From Acidobacteriota bacterium (GTDB taxonomy: Bacteria > Acidobacteriota > Thermoanaerobaculia > Gp7-AA8), in NCBI GenBank assembly GCA_016184115.1, contig JACPDH010000081.1, positions 1-45,007 on the forward strand: DNA of 45,007 nucleotides, read 5' to 3'. The first letter of the stretch is position 1. Each line of letters starts with the position of its first letter. Under the pieces are notes generated by a model, which was not told where the DNA came from, made no database searches, and worked only from the letters and a program-made list of their open reading frames with translations. Both the position numbers and the translations under genes were made by a program. Of the stretch, positions 17,475 to 25,400 are shown piece after piece.

Positions 17475-18617
17475 ATGGTGCGCGTGCGTTGTGTGGTTTC
17501 CATCCTCCTGATTGTGGCCGCGGCTCCGCTGGCCTACGCGAATGAGTCGTCCAGGCCTCCTACCAATCTCCACAAGGTAGGGGACCACTGGACTCCCTAC
17601 AATCCCCCCGATCCGTCGACATTCCCTGCTGGAGCAAAGGTCCACACGATCGAGAAGGGCGACACGCTGTGGGATCTTGCAAATAAGTTTTACGGCAACC
17701 CATACCTGTGGCCGCAACTCTGGGAACAGAACACGTACATCACCGACGCGCACTGGATCTATCCGGGCGACCCGCTGCTGGTGCAGGGCGAGACGGCCGC
17801 GGATGCCACGGCGGTGGGTGAAGGCGAGTTTGCGATGACGCCGCAGGGAGGCGAGGACGGAGACCTTACCGCCTCGGTTTCGGAGACGGCCGGGCCTGCT
17901 CCCAGGCCGCTTGGCAAAGAATCGGACATCTACTGTTTCGGCTACCTTGCCACCGAGGACGAGAATCTGCCTAACACGATCCGTATGTTCGAGGACGTGG
18001 AGACTCGCTTCGTCGAAGGTTCCAAGGAACAGCTCGGCAGCATGACGAACGGCGACATGCTTTACATCGATGGCGGTACGGCGACCGGCCTGGCTGCCGG
18101 AGAAACGTATCTCGTGGTCATGCCCTGGCCAAGCGTCGTCTACCACCCTGTGACGGGCGAACGAGTCGGGCGGCACTACGACTTCCGAGGCCAGGTGAAG
18201 ATCCTCTGCGCCAGCGAATACGAGGCGACGGCGATCGTCGTTCAATCGTGCAAGGACATTCACATCGGGGATAAGCTGAAGCCACTTCCGCAGATCCCGA
18301 TCCCGATCGTCCGCGACCCCGATATGCCGACGCTTTGCGATCCTCCCAGTGAGAAGGCGCAGGGGCATATCGTCAACGCGAAGGACTTTGCCTTCGCCCT
18401 CGGCGAAGGCGCCGTGGTCGAGATCAACCTCGGGCGCGACGACATGGTCGAGCCGGGGACGTTTCTTACAATCTACCGGGACAATCCACATGGTGGCCCC
18501 CGGATTCTTCTCGGCGAGCTAGGTGTCCTTACCGCCGAAGCAAAGACCGCGACCGCGATGATCACGCAGATGCGCTACTCGATGCAGATCGGGGATCGCG
18601 TCGAGGTCACACGCTGA
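17475..18617 (+). CDS. Secreted LysM-domain protein
   Basis: A 380-aa exported protein. The N-terminus is a Sec signal peptide (basic start, hydrophobic core, cleavage probably after AYA at residue 22). A LysM module spans about 56-104 (HTIEKGDTLWDLANKFYGN ending in IYPGD), which should bind peptidoglycan. The remaining 270 residues are of mixed polarity and include two stretches (about 195-260 and 310-378) typical of LysM-associated beta-rich domains. No lipobox is seen. Strong promoter and Shine-Dalgarno suggest high expression. Likely a periplasmic cell-wall-binding protein. A perfect hairpin terminator follows 25 nt after the stop. Confidence 0.92.
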   Translation: MVRVRCVVSILLIVAAAPLAYANESSRPPTNLHKVGDHWTPYNPPDPSTFPAGAKVHTIEKGDTLWDLANKFYGNPYLWPQLWEQNTYITDAHWIYPGDPLLVQGETAADATAVGEGEFAMTPQGGEDGDLTASVSETAGPAPRPLGKESDIYCFGYLATEDENLPNTIRMFEDVETRFVEGSKEQLGSMTNGDMLYIDGGTATGLAAGETYLVVMPWPSVVYHPVTGERVGRHYDFRGQVKILCASEYEATAIVVQSCKDIHIGDKLKPLPQIPIPIVRDPDMPTLCDPPSEKAQGHIVNAKDFAFALGEGAVVEINLGRDDMVEPGTFLTIYRDNPHGGPRILLGELGVLTAEAKTATAMITQMRYSMQIGDRVEVTR

Positions 18618-18642
18618 CGCGGCATTTCATCGAGAGTGACGA

Positions 18643-18664
18643 CGAGGGGCGGAAACGCCCCTCG
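18643..18664 (+). terminator. Rho-independent-type terminator after the LysM gene
   Basis: Perfect 9-bp GC-rich stem (CGAGGGGCG / CGCCCCTCG) closed by a GAAA tetraloop, followed by TTCCCGTT, a weak T-tract. It separates the LysM gene from the tRNA. Confidence 0.7.
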
Positions 18665-18691
18665 TTCCCGTTAGTGAGCGATGCGCTGTGC

Positions 18692-18697
18692 TACAAT
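18692..18697 (+). promoter_or_regulatory. -10 element of the tRNA gene
   Basis: TACAAT, 11 nt upstream of the first tRNA base. A clear -35 is not seen. Confidence 0.5.
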
Positions 18698-18708
18698 TCC
18701 GCGCCGCC

Positions 18709-18784
18709 GGGTCCATAGCTCAGCGGTTAGAGCCACCGGCTCATAACCGGCAGGTCCCAGGTTCGAATCCTGGTGGACCCACCA
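18709..18784 (+). tRNA. tRNA with CAT anticodon (elongator Met or Ile2)
   Basis: A complete cloverleaf of 76 nt with encoded CCA. The acceptor stem GGGTCCA/TGGACCC pairs fully. The D arm is AGCTCAGCGGTTAGAGC. The anticodon stem is CCGG(C)/(A)CCGG around the loop CTCATAA. The T arm has GGTTCGAAT. The anticodon CAT is read as methionine, but tRNA-Ile2 carries the same anticodon before lysidine modification, and the short D loop resembles Ile2. The two cannot be separated by eye. It is not an initiator, because the first base pair is G-C. Confidence 0.95.
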
Positions 18785-18864
18785 AGACGAGGCGGATTGA
18801 AAAAACGCGGCATCCTTACGATTGACAGCAGGTCGGTTCCAGCAGGAATCGGCGGAGTTGCACC

Positions 18865-18889
18865 AGGGCGTTCCGACGAGGGACGCCCT
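18865..18889 (+). repeat. 10-bp hairpin just upstream of the zinc-ribbon gene
   Basis: AGGGCGTTCC and GGGACGCCCT pair over 10 bp (one G-U) with the loop GACGA. It ends 9 nt before the Shine-Dalgarno of the next gene. It could end the tRNA transcript or act as a leader structure; only two T residues follow. Confidence 0.55.
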
Positions 18890-18898
18890 TCGTGTCTC

Positions 18899-18904
18899 AG
18901 GAGG
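18899..18904 (+). promoter_or_regulatory. Shine-Dalgarno that sets a TTG start
   Basis: AGGAGG with an 8-nt gap to the in-frame TTG at 18913. The GTG at 18892 lies upstream of this site and the nearby ATG at 18917 is out of frame. Confidence 0.7.
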
Positions 18905-18912
18905 AGTCTGAT

Positions 18913-19617
18913 TTGAATGTTCTCGACAAGTTGTGGAATTTGCAGAAGATCCTGACCGAAGTGACGGAGCTGGAGCGCCGTCTCTCGGTGAAACCTGATC
19001 ACTACGCCGAGGTCGATGGACGTTACGCGGACGCGCGCGCGGAGATGGAGCGGCTGCAGGCAGCGCTCGAACAGCTTGGCCGCGAGCGACGCAAGATCGA
19101 CGGCGATCTCCAGATGGAGCAGGAGGCTCTCAAGAAGTACGAGGGCCAGATGAAGATGGTCAAGAACCAGCAGCAGTATTCGGCTGCCTGGAAGGAGATC
19201 GACGTTGCGCGGAAGCGGAAGAAAGACCTCGAAGACGCTGAGCTCGCAAAGATGGCGGAGATCGAGGCCGCGCAGTCGGCTCTCGATGCTCTGATGCAGT
19301 CTCACGCCGAGCTTAAGGAAGAGTGGGACATGGCGCACGAGGAGTGGCAGGCGAGCCTCAGCGACGTTCGCGCCGAGCTTGACCGCGCCATGCAGCGCGC
19401 GCGCGAAGCGGAGAAGGACATTCCTCCAGGTTCGCTGCGCCAATTCCAGCGGATCTGCGAACAGAGGCAAGGAGTCGGGATTTCTCTCCTCGAGGGCGAG
19501 TCATGCAGCGCGTGCCGGTTCAAGGTGCGCACGCAGGCGGTTCTCCAGGTGCTACGCGGCGATATCATCACGTGCGAGGGCTGCCGGCGTATCGTGTACG
19601 CGACGAAGCCCTGCTGA
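18913..19617 (+). CDS. Coiled-coil protein with C-terminal C4 zinc ribbon (CdsZ/CT398-like)
   Basis: About 234 aa. Residues 1-170 form a long coiled-coil hairpin rich in Glu, Lys and Ala, with the conserved KNQQQYSA segment. The C-terminus is a zinc ribbon with two CxxC pairs (CSAC near residue 196 and CEGC near 222, counting from TTG). This matches the widespread C4-type zinc-ribbon family that includes chlamydial CT398, thought to act as a chaperone or scaffold; the cellular role in most bacteria is unknown. It abuts yggS with a 1-nt gap. The start is TTG because of the preceding AGGAGG; GTG 18892 is the alternative. Confidence 0.88.
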   Translation: MNVLDKLWNLQKILTEVTELERRLSVKPDHYAEVDGRYADARAEMERLQAALEQLGRERRKIDGDLQMEQEALKKYEGQMKMVKNQQQYSAAWKEIDVARKRKKDLEDAELAKMAEIEAAQSALDALMQSHAELKEEWDMAHEEWQASLSDVRAELDRAMQRAREAEKDIPPGSLRQFQRICEQRQGVGISLLEGESCSACRFKVRTQAVLQVLRGDIITCEGCRRIVYATKPC

Positions 19618-19618
19618 C

Positions 19619-20332
19619 ATGGCTGCCCCACGCTCGATATCGCGCTCCGCAACTGAGATCGCGCTCAACGTCCGCGAAGTACGCGAGCGGATCGCCCGTG
19701 CGTGCGAGCGCGTCGGGCGCGACGTCGCGTCAGTCAGGCTCATCGGCGTCTCGAAGACGTTTGGTCCCGACGCGATCCGCTCTGCGATCGAAGCGGGCGT
19801 GCTCGACCTCGGCGAGAACCGCGTTCAGGAGCTCCGCGAGAAAATCGGCGACGTTGGACGCGACGCGCGCTGGCACATGATCGGCCACCTCCAGTCGAAC
19901 AAGACGAAAGATGCGGTCCAACTGTTCGATGTGGTGCAGTCTGTGGACCGATTCTCGCTCGCCGAGAAGCTCGACAAAGAAGCAGGCGAAGCAGGAAAGA
20001 CGGTCGAGGTGCTCGTGCAGGTGAACATCGGCGCCGAGCCCCAGAAGAGTGGCGTCGAGCTCGTCGACGTGAGGAACCTCGTCCGCGATGTTGCCGCGCT
20101 TGGCAACCTCTCGCTTCGAGGACTGATGACGATTCCGCCGATTGACGACGAGCTGAGGACGCGGAGTCACTTTCGGGCCCTCCGTGTGCTCCGCGACGCG
20201 ATCGAGGCGGAGCTCCCCGCTGTGAGGCTGCCCCAGCTCTCGATGGGCATGACCGACGACTTCGAGATCGCGATCGAAGAGGGTGCCACGATGGTGAGGG
20301 TCGGCCGTGCGATCTTTGGGGAGCGAGGCTGA
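19619..20332 (+). CDS. yggS: PLP homeostasis protein YggS/PROSC family
   Basis: Fold-III pyridoxal-phosphate-binding protein of 237 aa. The PLP lysine is Lys46 in LIGVSKT. Other family blocks are GENRVQE, WHMIGHLQSNK, VQVNIG, GLMTIPP and LSMGMTDDFEIAI followed by VRVGRAIFG. The family keeps PLP levels balanced and has no known catalytic activity. It begins 1 nt after the zinc-ribbon gene and its stop overlaps the yggT start. yggS-yggT pairing is common next to division genes, and a DivIVA-like gene lies about 4.5 kb away. Confidence 0.95.
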   Translation: MAAPRSISRSATEIALNVREVRERIARACERVGRDVASVRLIGVSKTFGPDAIRSAIEAGVLDLGENRVQELREKIGDVGRDARWHMIGHLQSNKTKDAVQLFDVVQSVDRFSLAEKLDKEAGEAGKTVEVLVQVNIGAEPQKSGVELVDVRNLVRDVAALGNLSLRGLMTIPPIDDELRTRSHFRALRVLRDAIEAELPAVRLPQLSMGMTDDFEIAIEEGATMVRVGRAIFGERG

Positions 20333-20664
20333 TGAATCCCGGATCCGCTGCGATGATCACGCTGCTGCTCGGCATTCACTGGATCCTGAATGCGCTCGAG
20401 TTCTTCGTCGTTGCGTGGGTGATCCTCTCATGGGTCGCCTTCTTCATGCAGCGATCGAGCTTTCGTTGGAAGCACCGGCGCGTCTTCGACACGGTCGTCA
20501 TCCTGAACCAGTTCTTTGAGACCACGACGCGTCCGATTTTAGGGCCGTTTCGTCGCGTGCTCCCGCCATGGAAGACGGGGGGCATCGATTTCTCTCCGTT
20601 GCTTCTGCTCTTCGTAATCTACCTGCTCAAGACGTTCCTGTCTCTTGCCTTCCCGCTACGCTGA
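20332..20664 (+). CDS. yggT: YggT family integral membrane protein
   Basis: A 110-aa protein with two hydrophobic helices, near residues 8-38 and 88-108, separated by a basic loop with the typical TTRPILGPFRRVLPP block. The function of the family is unknown; a role in envelope or osmotic stress has been suggested. Start overlaps the yggS stop (ATGA). Its 3' end overlaps the convergent ABC permease gene by 9 bp, leaving no room for a separate terminator. Confidence 0.93.
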   Translation: MNPGSAAMITLLLGIHWILNALEFFVVAWVILSWVAFFMQRSSFRWKHRRVFDTVVILNQFFETTTRPILGPFRRVLPPWKTGGIDFSPLLLLFVIYLLKTFLSLAFPLR

Positions 20665-22254
20665 GCCGACGCGAGCGGTTCGCTGCTCCATCAGCCACGC
20701 GGCCGCGAGTGTCAGCAGCGCCGCGGCAGCAAACGCGGCCGCAGTGGCTGCTCCGGGTACGACGGCGAACATCCCCGTGAAGTCGAGCGCACCCTGGACG
20801 GCGGTGTACCACGCAGCGGTGAAGAGGGCGCTGAAGAAGCGTCCACCTTTGGTCAGCAGGCCGAGACTCACCGAGGCGGCGACGACGAACGCGAGTCCGA
20901 ACAGCAGGGAGACGAGACGCTCGGGATTCATTACCGCGGTCCGCGCGATCGAAGGGAGAAAGACCATCGTGACGAAGAGGCCGACGCTTGCACACTTCCA
21001 GGCGACGATCGACCGCGGCGTGCCTGGCTGAGCGAAGACGAGTGGGCTTGTCCCGGCGATCGGCTCGCGCGCTGCCGTTTCCGAGATCATGATCGCGACG
21101 AGAAGGAGCGTCACGGCGAACGCACCGCGCGCCGGTCCCGCCGGCAGCAGCCCGGCGAGGAGTGCAGCAACGACCGTCGGCCATTTCAGCCATGACGCTG
21201 CTTTCCACGTAAGTATCGTGTCGGCGATGACAGAGCTGACGAACGACGGGCGCATCGGATGCGAGACGAGCTTGAACGCTGTTGCAGCAGTTCCGGTCTC
21301 GACCGCGGCCTCGCCTTTGGGTGACGCGCTCGTACGCTTCGCGCGCGGTGCGCGCGCGGAGCTTGCAGCTCCAAGAGGGAACATGATTGTCGCAAGCCCG
21401 AGCACGACAACGCTCCAGCCGCACTGCGCGGCTCTGGTGAGCACGACCTGCGCGGTGACCGGAGTACCGGGAAACTCGACACGATGCAGCGGCCTCGAGA
21501 TGATACCGACACCGAGGTTCAGCGACTGTGGGCGCGTTCCGATCGCCTCTTGCACCGACTTTTCCACGAAAATGATGCCGGCCGGATCGAATGCCGGGGT
21601 GTCGAGCTGTACCCTGTCGCGATCGAGCACACCCGACAGCTGACCTGGAATCAGGAAGAAGAGGACTGTCCACGCGAAGAACCAGAGGACGAATCCTCCC
21701 CGTCCTCGGAGGCCCGGAGTGACGTCGAACAGCAGCGCCATCGCCGCCGTAAAGAGCAGCGCTGGAGGGACGAGGAGTAGCCACGGCGTCACGATCTCGA
21801 GAGGCTCGAAGGGACCGTGGCCGTAACGGAAGAAGAGCAGCGTGGCGGGAATCAGCGTGACGCCGCCTAACAAGAGCAGATACGCGAAGCTCGCAAGCAG
21901 TTTGCCCGCGAGGTAGGCAGCCCGAGGCGCGGGCGTCGACGCGACGATCGGCCAGATGTGGCGATCGAGGTCGCGCTTCACGGAGCCGGTCACGAGGTAG
22001 AAGCCGGCGAACGGGAGCATCATCGATGTCAGCATCGCGACGACCCAGCCGATGTACGCGGAGCTGTAGAGTCCCGACATCAGCAACCCGTCGCGTTCCC
22101 AGCTGATGGAGACGCGGTTTGCGGCGGGATCGGGGATGTAGGTGAAGGCGACGGCGAACATCGCAAGGATGGCGAACGCAGTCGCGCCGGAGCGCAGCCT
22201 CATCCGGGTCTCGGCGCCGAGTTGCGCGGCGAGTGCAGCCGTGAGGAGGGTCAC
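20656..22254 (-). CDS. ABC exporter membrane subunit (ABC-2-like permease)
   Basis: Hydrophobic protein of 532 aa with about 12 predicted membrane segments arranged as two halves of six, separated by a basic loop near residues 300-330. The first half has an extracytoplasmic loop after the first helix, as in ABC-2 and GldF/NosY-type permeases. Coupled by a GTGA overlap to the upstream ATPase gene, so the pair forms one exporter. Substrate unknown. The start codon is GTG at 22254. The stop lies inside the end of the convergent yggT. Confidence 0.88.
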   Translation of the reverse strand: MTLLTAALAAQLGAETRMRLRSGATAFAILAMFAVAFTYIPDPAANRVSISWERDGLLMSGLYSSAYIGWVVAMLTSMMLPFAGFYLVTGSVKRDLDRHIWPIVASTPAPRAAYLAGKLLASFAYLLLLGGVTLIPATLLFFRYGHGPFEPLEIVTPWLLLVPPALLFTAAMALLFDVTPGLRGRGGFVLWFFAWTVLFFLIPGQLSGVLDRDRVQLDTPAFDPAGIIFVEKSVQEAIGTRPQSLNLGVGIISRPLHRVEFPGTPVTAQVVLTRAAQCGWSVVVLGLATIMFPLGAASSARAPRAKRTSASPKGEAAVETGTAATAFKLVSHPMRPSFVSSVIADTILTWKAASWLKWPTVVAALLAGLLPAGPARGAFAVTLLLVAIMISETAAREPIAGTSPLVFAQPGTPRSIVAWKCASVGLFVTMVFLPSIARTAVMNPERLVSLLFGLAFVVAASVSLGLLTKGGRFFSALFTAAWYTAVQGALDFTGMFAVVPGAATAAAFAAAALLTLAAAWLMEQRTARVGSA

Positions 22255-23117
22255 GCCGCCTCCACATTCGTCAAGAGGTACGCATCCTCGAGCGTCGGCT
22301 CGGCTTCGACCGCGCCCCCGATGCGAGGCGTGTCGGCCACGAAACGGACGTGAACCCCGTCGGCCTTGCGTGAGATGCTCGACACCGCAACCGACTGCTG
22401 GAGTTGCGGGAGCTGCTCCGCCCCGACGACGACGCGGAATACGCGGCCGGCCGCGTGGGCGAGAAGCTCGCCGGGAGTCGCGATCCGCACGAGCTTTCCT
22501 TTCCGGATGACCGCGATTCTGTCTGCGACCGCTTCGACGTCCGACACGATGTGGGTCGAGAGAATCACGATCCGGCCGTGGGCGAGCTCCGAGAGAAGGT
22601 TACGGAATCGAACGCGCTCCTCAGGGTCGAGACCGACAGTTGGTTCGTCGACGATGACGATCTCGGGATTGCCGAGGAGCGCCTGCGCGATTCCGATGCG
22701 CTGGCGCATCCCGCCGGAGTAGCCGCCGAGTGGGCGCGATGCGGCGTTTCGCAGATTCACGAGGTCGATCATCTCGTCGACGCTCGCGCGGAGCCCGCGG
22801 CCTGAAAGCCCCTTCAGCCGGCCGAGGTATTGGAGAAATTCGACGCCCGTGAGGCGGTCATACACCCCGAAGTCCTGCGGAAGGTAGCCGAGCACACGGC
22901 GAATCTCGGCAGGGTTTTCGAGCGCGTCGTTTCCTTTCCATCGCACGCTTCCGCTCGTAGGGCGGAGCACTGTTGCGAGAATCGACATCAGCGTCGTTTT
23001 TCCGGCTCCGTTAGGGCCGAGGAGGCCGAGCACGCCCGGTCCGAGCTCGATGCTGAATTGATCGAGAGCTACGGTTCCGCCCGCGTAGCGCTTGGTGAGT
23101 CGTTCGATCTGAAGCAT
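22251..23117 (-). CDS. ABC transporter ATP-binding protein
   Basis: ATPase of 288 aa of the exporter (DrrA/CcmA-like) type. Walker A GPNGAGKTT at 34-42, Q-loop PQDFG near 80, signature YSGGMRQR at 133-140, Walker B IVIVDEPT at 153-160 and switch His in LSTHIV. About 70 residues after the nucleotide-binding domain form a small C-terminal domain. The ATG at 23117 has AAGGA 7 nt before it; a longer frame upstream runs through the divergent promoter region. It is translationally coupled to the permease. Confidence 0.95.
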   Translation of the reverse strand: MLQIERLTKRYAGGTVALDQFSIELGPGVLGLLGPNGAGKTTLMSILATVLRPTSGSVRWKGNDALENPAEIRRVLGYLPQDFGVYDRLTGVEFLQYLGRLKGLSGRGLRASVDEMIDLVNLRNAASRPLGGYSGGMRQRIGIAQALLGNPEIVIVDEPTVGLDPEERVRFRNLLSELAHGRIVILSTHIVSDVEAVADRIAVIRKGKLVRIATPGELLAHAAGRVFRVVVGAEQLPQLQQSVAVSSISRKADGVHVRFVADTPRIGGAVEAEPTLEDAYLLTNVEAA

Positions 23118-23328
23118 CGTCGTTCCTTTTCGTTTCGAGGTCCGTCGTGGGATGGTGACTCGCTCCGATACGAAGAAGATCGTGTACGGTTGCGCCGAAA
23201 CCGGTTTCGCGAGCGTGGATGGGGCCGATCCGGGCAAGCGCGGCCGTTCTCCGTCGGCTCCGACTCCGGAAAATGCTCGAAAAATGCGGCGATTCGCGCT
23301 ATCCTCCCGCGCTGTCCAGGTACAACGT

Positions 23329-24231
23329 ATGGATGTTCGAGACATCGTCGCCGAGCGCAAGACGACTCTCGTCACGCCTATCCGGCTCGGAAAGCTCGAT
23401 GCGGACGATGGCCCTCCCTGCCTCGTCGTAATCTACGGGCCGCTTCTCGCGCGCCGCTTCATGCTCGATCACGCCGAGCAGACGATCGGTCGGTCGGACG
23501 ATTCCGAGATCAGAATCGACGACGATGCCGCATCGCGGTCGCACGCGCGTGTCGTGGTCTCGGGACGGCGCGCGACGCTCGTCGACCTCGACTCGACCAA
23601 CGGAACTTTCGTCAACGAAACGCCAGTCCGCGAGATCGAGCTCCGCGACGGCGACCTCGTGCAGATCGGCGACACGATCTTCAAATTCCTGTCGGGCGGC
23701 AACGTCGAGACGAAGTACCACCAGGAAATGTACCGGATGACGACGGTCGATGGCCTAACCCAGGCCTACAATCGTCGCTATTTCATGGAGACGTTCGAGC
23801 GCGAGGTGCAGCGCGCCAGGCGCTATCGACGCGAGCTCTGCCTCGTCATGATCGACATCGATCACTTCAAAATCGTGAACGATACATGGGGACATCTCGC
23901 CGGAGACCACGTCTTGCGCGAGACTGCGCGGATCATCGCCGACAGCATCCGTCAGGAAGACGTTTTCGGCCGTTATGGAGGCGAGGAGTTTGCTCTCCTG
24001 CTGCCGGAGGTCGGGCTTGCGGGGGCGCTGCAGGTGTGCGAGCGCCTTCGCCAGAAGATCGCCGCGGCGACGATGAAATTCGGACGCGACGAGATCAGGA
24101 TTACCGCCAGTTTTGGCCTTGCAAGCACGTATTCGCTCGGCGACGCGTTCGCGGCCGTCGAACTGATCGATCGCGCCGACGAGAAGCTCTACGATGCGAA
24201 GCGCCAGGGGCGCGATCGCGTTGCCACGTAG
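23329..24231 (+). CDS. FHA-GGDEF diguanylate cyclase
   Basis: A 300-aa c-di-GMP synthase. An N-terminal FHA domain (about 33-121) has the phosphothreonine-binding GRS (54-56), SRSHARV and NGTFVN blocks. It is followed by a GGDEF domain with active-site GGEEF at 217-221. A product-inhibition I-site RxxD lies at Arg208-Asp211, exactly five residues before GGEEF, so feedback control is expected. FHA input suggests control by Thr phosphorylation, and a Ser/Thr kinase is encoded at 11420, though a link is only inference. Start at ATG 23329 just before the conserved part; a TATCCT hexamer lies 23 nt upstream. Confidence 0.94.
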   Translation: MDVRDIVAERKTTLVTPIRLGKLDADDGPPCLVVIYGPLLARRFMLDHAEQTIGRSDDSEIRIDDDAASRSHARVVVSGRRATLVDLDSTNGTFVNETPVREIELRDGDLVQIGDTIFKFLSGGNVETKYHQEMYRMTTVDGLTQAYNRRYFMETFEREVQRARRYRRELCLVMIDIDHFKIVNDTWGHLAGDHVLRETARIIADSIRQEDVFGRYGGEEFALLLPEVGLAGALQVCERLRQKIAAATMKFGRDEIRITASFGLASTYSLGDAFAAVELIDRADEKLYDAKRQGRDRVAT

Positions 24232-24238
24232 CGCCGTG

Positions 24239-24712
24239 TCAGTTCGTGCGCCAGAGCTCGAGATTGAGCGCTGCGGCGAACGCGATCCAGGCGAGGTAGG
24301 GAAGCATCAGAAGTCCCGCCAGCCTGTCTGCTCGCCCGAATCGTCGTGTCGTCACCGCGGCGCCTAACAAGAGAACGCTGATTTCCACGAGCGCGAGCCC
24401 GGGAAGTCGAAGCCCGAAGCATACCCACGACCAGAGGGCGCTGAGGACGAGCTGGATCGAAAAGATCAACATCGTCCCCTTCGTAAGTCTCGACGAGAGC
24501 CAGGCGCGCCAGGCGGCAAACGCCATCGTCGCGTAAAACAACGTCCAGAGCGGGCCGAAGAGCCAGTTCGGCGGACTCCATGATGGCTTTTGCGGCCCGG
24601 CATACCACTCACCTGGTGGAAATTGAGCCGCAAGACATGCCGCGGCGAACGAGAAACAAAGAAAGCTGGCGAGCGCCAGGAGGTTCGTCCGGCTGGTGCT
24701 GCGTGTGGCCAT
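24239..24712 (-). CDS. tspO: TspO/MBR family tryptophan-rich membrane protein
   Basis: A 157-aa protein with five hydrophobic helices and the family motif near residues 43-60 (PSWSPPNWLFGPLWTLFY), rich in Trp and Pro. TspO proteins bind porphyrins and related compounds and are linked to tetrapyrrole and stress regulation. The Ala and Leu-rich helices 3-5 end in AALNLELWRTN, as in homologues. The start is ATG 24712; a TAGGCT hexamer ends 7 nt before it and there is no Shine-Dalgarno, so it may be leaderless. Divergent from the DivIVA-like gene and tail-to-tail with the diguanylate cyclase. Confidence 0.93.
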   Translation of the reverse strand: MATRSTSRTNLLALASFLCFSFAAACLAAQFPPGEWYAGPQKPSWSPPNWLFGPLWTLFYATMAFAAWRAWLSSRLTKGTMLIFSIQLVLSALWSWVCFGLRLPGLALVEISVLLLGAAVTTRRFGRADRLAGLLMLPYLAWIAFAAALNLELWRTN

Positions 24713-24769
24713 CGTCGCGAGCCTATCGTATCGGCGATACCGTTGCATCCACCCGGCCCGCGCCCGAGC

Positions 24770-24794
24770 TATACTGCACAGATCGCAGTGCAGT
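24770..24794. promoter_or_regulatory. -10 box TATACT overlapped by a 7-bp inverted repeat (candidate operator)
   Basis: TATACT (24770-24775, plus strand) lies in the tspO/divIVA divergent region. Its last bases are part of a perfect inverted repeat, ACTGCAC (24773-24779) and GTGCAGT (24788-24794), with an 8-nt centre. This placement suits a repressor site or a structured 5' end of the mRNA. Confidence 0.4.
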
Positions 24795-24896
24795 CCCGGC
24801 GCGCAGGGAAGAACTGCCTCCGGGAGCAACGCTGACGCGAGACACCGCGTTGCGCGTAGCGTAGATTGGGAACTCGGGCGTGATGGGAGGTTTCGG

Positions 24897-25400
24897 ATGC
24901 AGCGTCTAACACCGATCGAGATTCAGAAGCAGCTCTTTGGCAGATCGTTTCGCGGGTTCAACGAAGGGGAGGTCCGAGCCTATCTCTCGCTCGTCGCCGA
25001 GGAGTTCGAGCAGCTGATGCAGGACATCGAGCGCCTCTCGCGCGATGGCGCGCAGATGCGCGAGCAACTCCTCGACCACACGGAGCGCGAACGAATCCTC
25101 AAGGACACGCTTCTCTCCGCGCAGAAGGTCTCCGAAGACGTCAAGGCGAATGCCCACAAAGAAGCGGCGCTCATCGTGAAGGATGCGGAGCTTCTTGCCG
25201 AGCGGATCGTCTCGCAGGCGATGGGTCGCGTCGGCGACCTCGAGCGCCTCATCCAGGATCTCAAACTCGAGCGCAAAGGCGCCCGGCGCAAGCTGCAGAA
25301 CCTCATCGAGGCGTGCCAGCAGATGATCGACTTCGACGCGACCGAAGAGGCAGGAGAGCTGCCCCTGACGCAACTCCACAAGAAGCGGCAGGATGGCTGA
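24897..25400 (+). CDS. DivIVA-domain protein
   Basis: A 167-aa coiled-coil protein. The N-terminal 35 residues match the DivIVA lipid-binding domain (TPIEIQKQLFGRSFRGFNE then EVRAYL). The rest is a Glu/Arg/Lys-rich coiled coil to about residue 145. DivIVA-like proteins mark curved membrane and recruit division or polar-growth factors. GGGAGG lies 6 nt before the ATG. Its end overlaps hutI by 8 bp, an unexpected pairing with a histidine catabolism gene. A longer in-frame reading from 24696 is not supported. Confidence 0.9.
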   Translation: MQRLTPIEIQKQLFGRSFRGFNEGEVRAYLSLVAEEFEQLMQDIERLSRDGAQMREQLLDHTERERILKDTLLSAQKVSEDVKANAHKEAALIVKDAELLAERIVSQAMGRVGDLERLIQDLKLERKGARRKLQNLIEACQQMIDFDATEEAGELPLTQLHKKRQDG

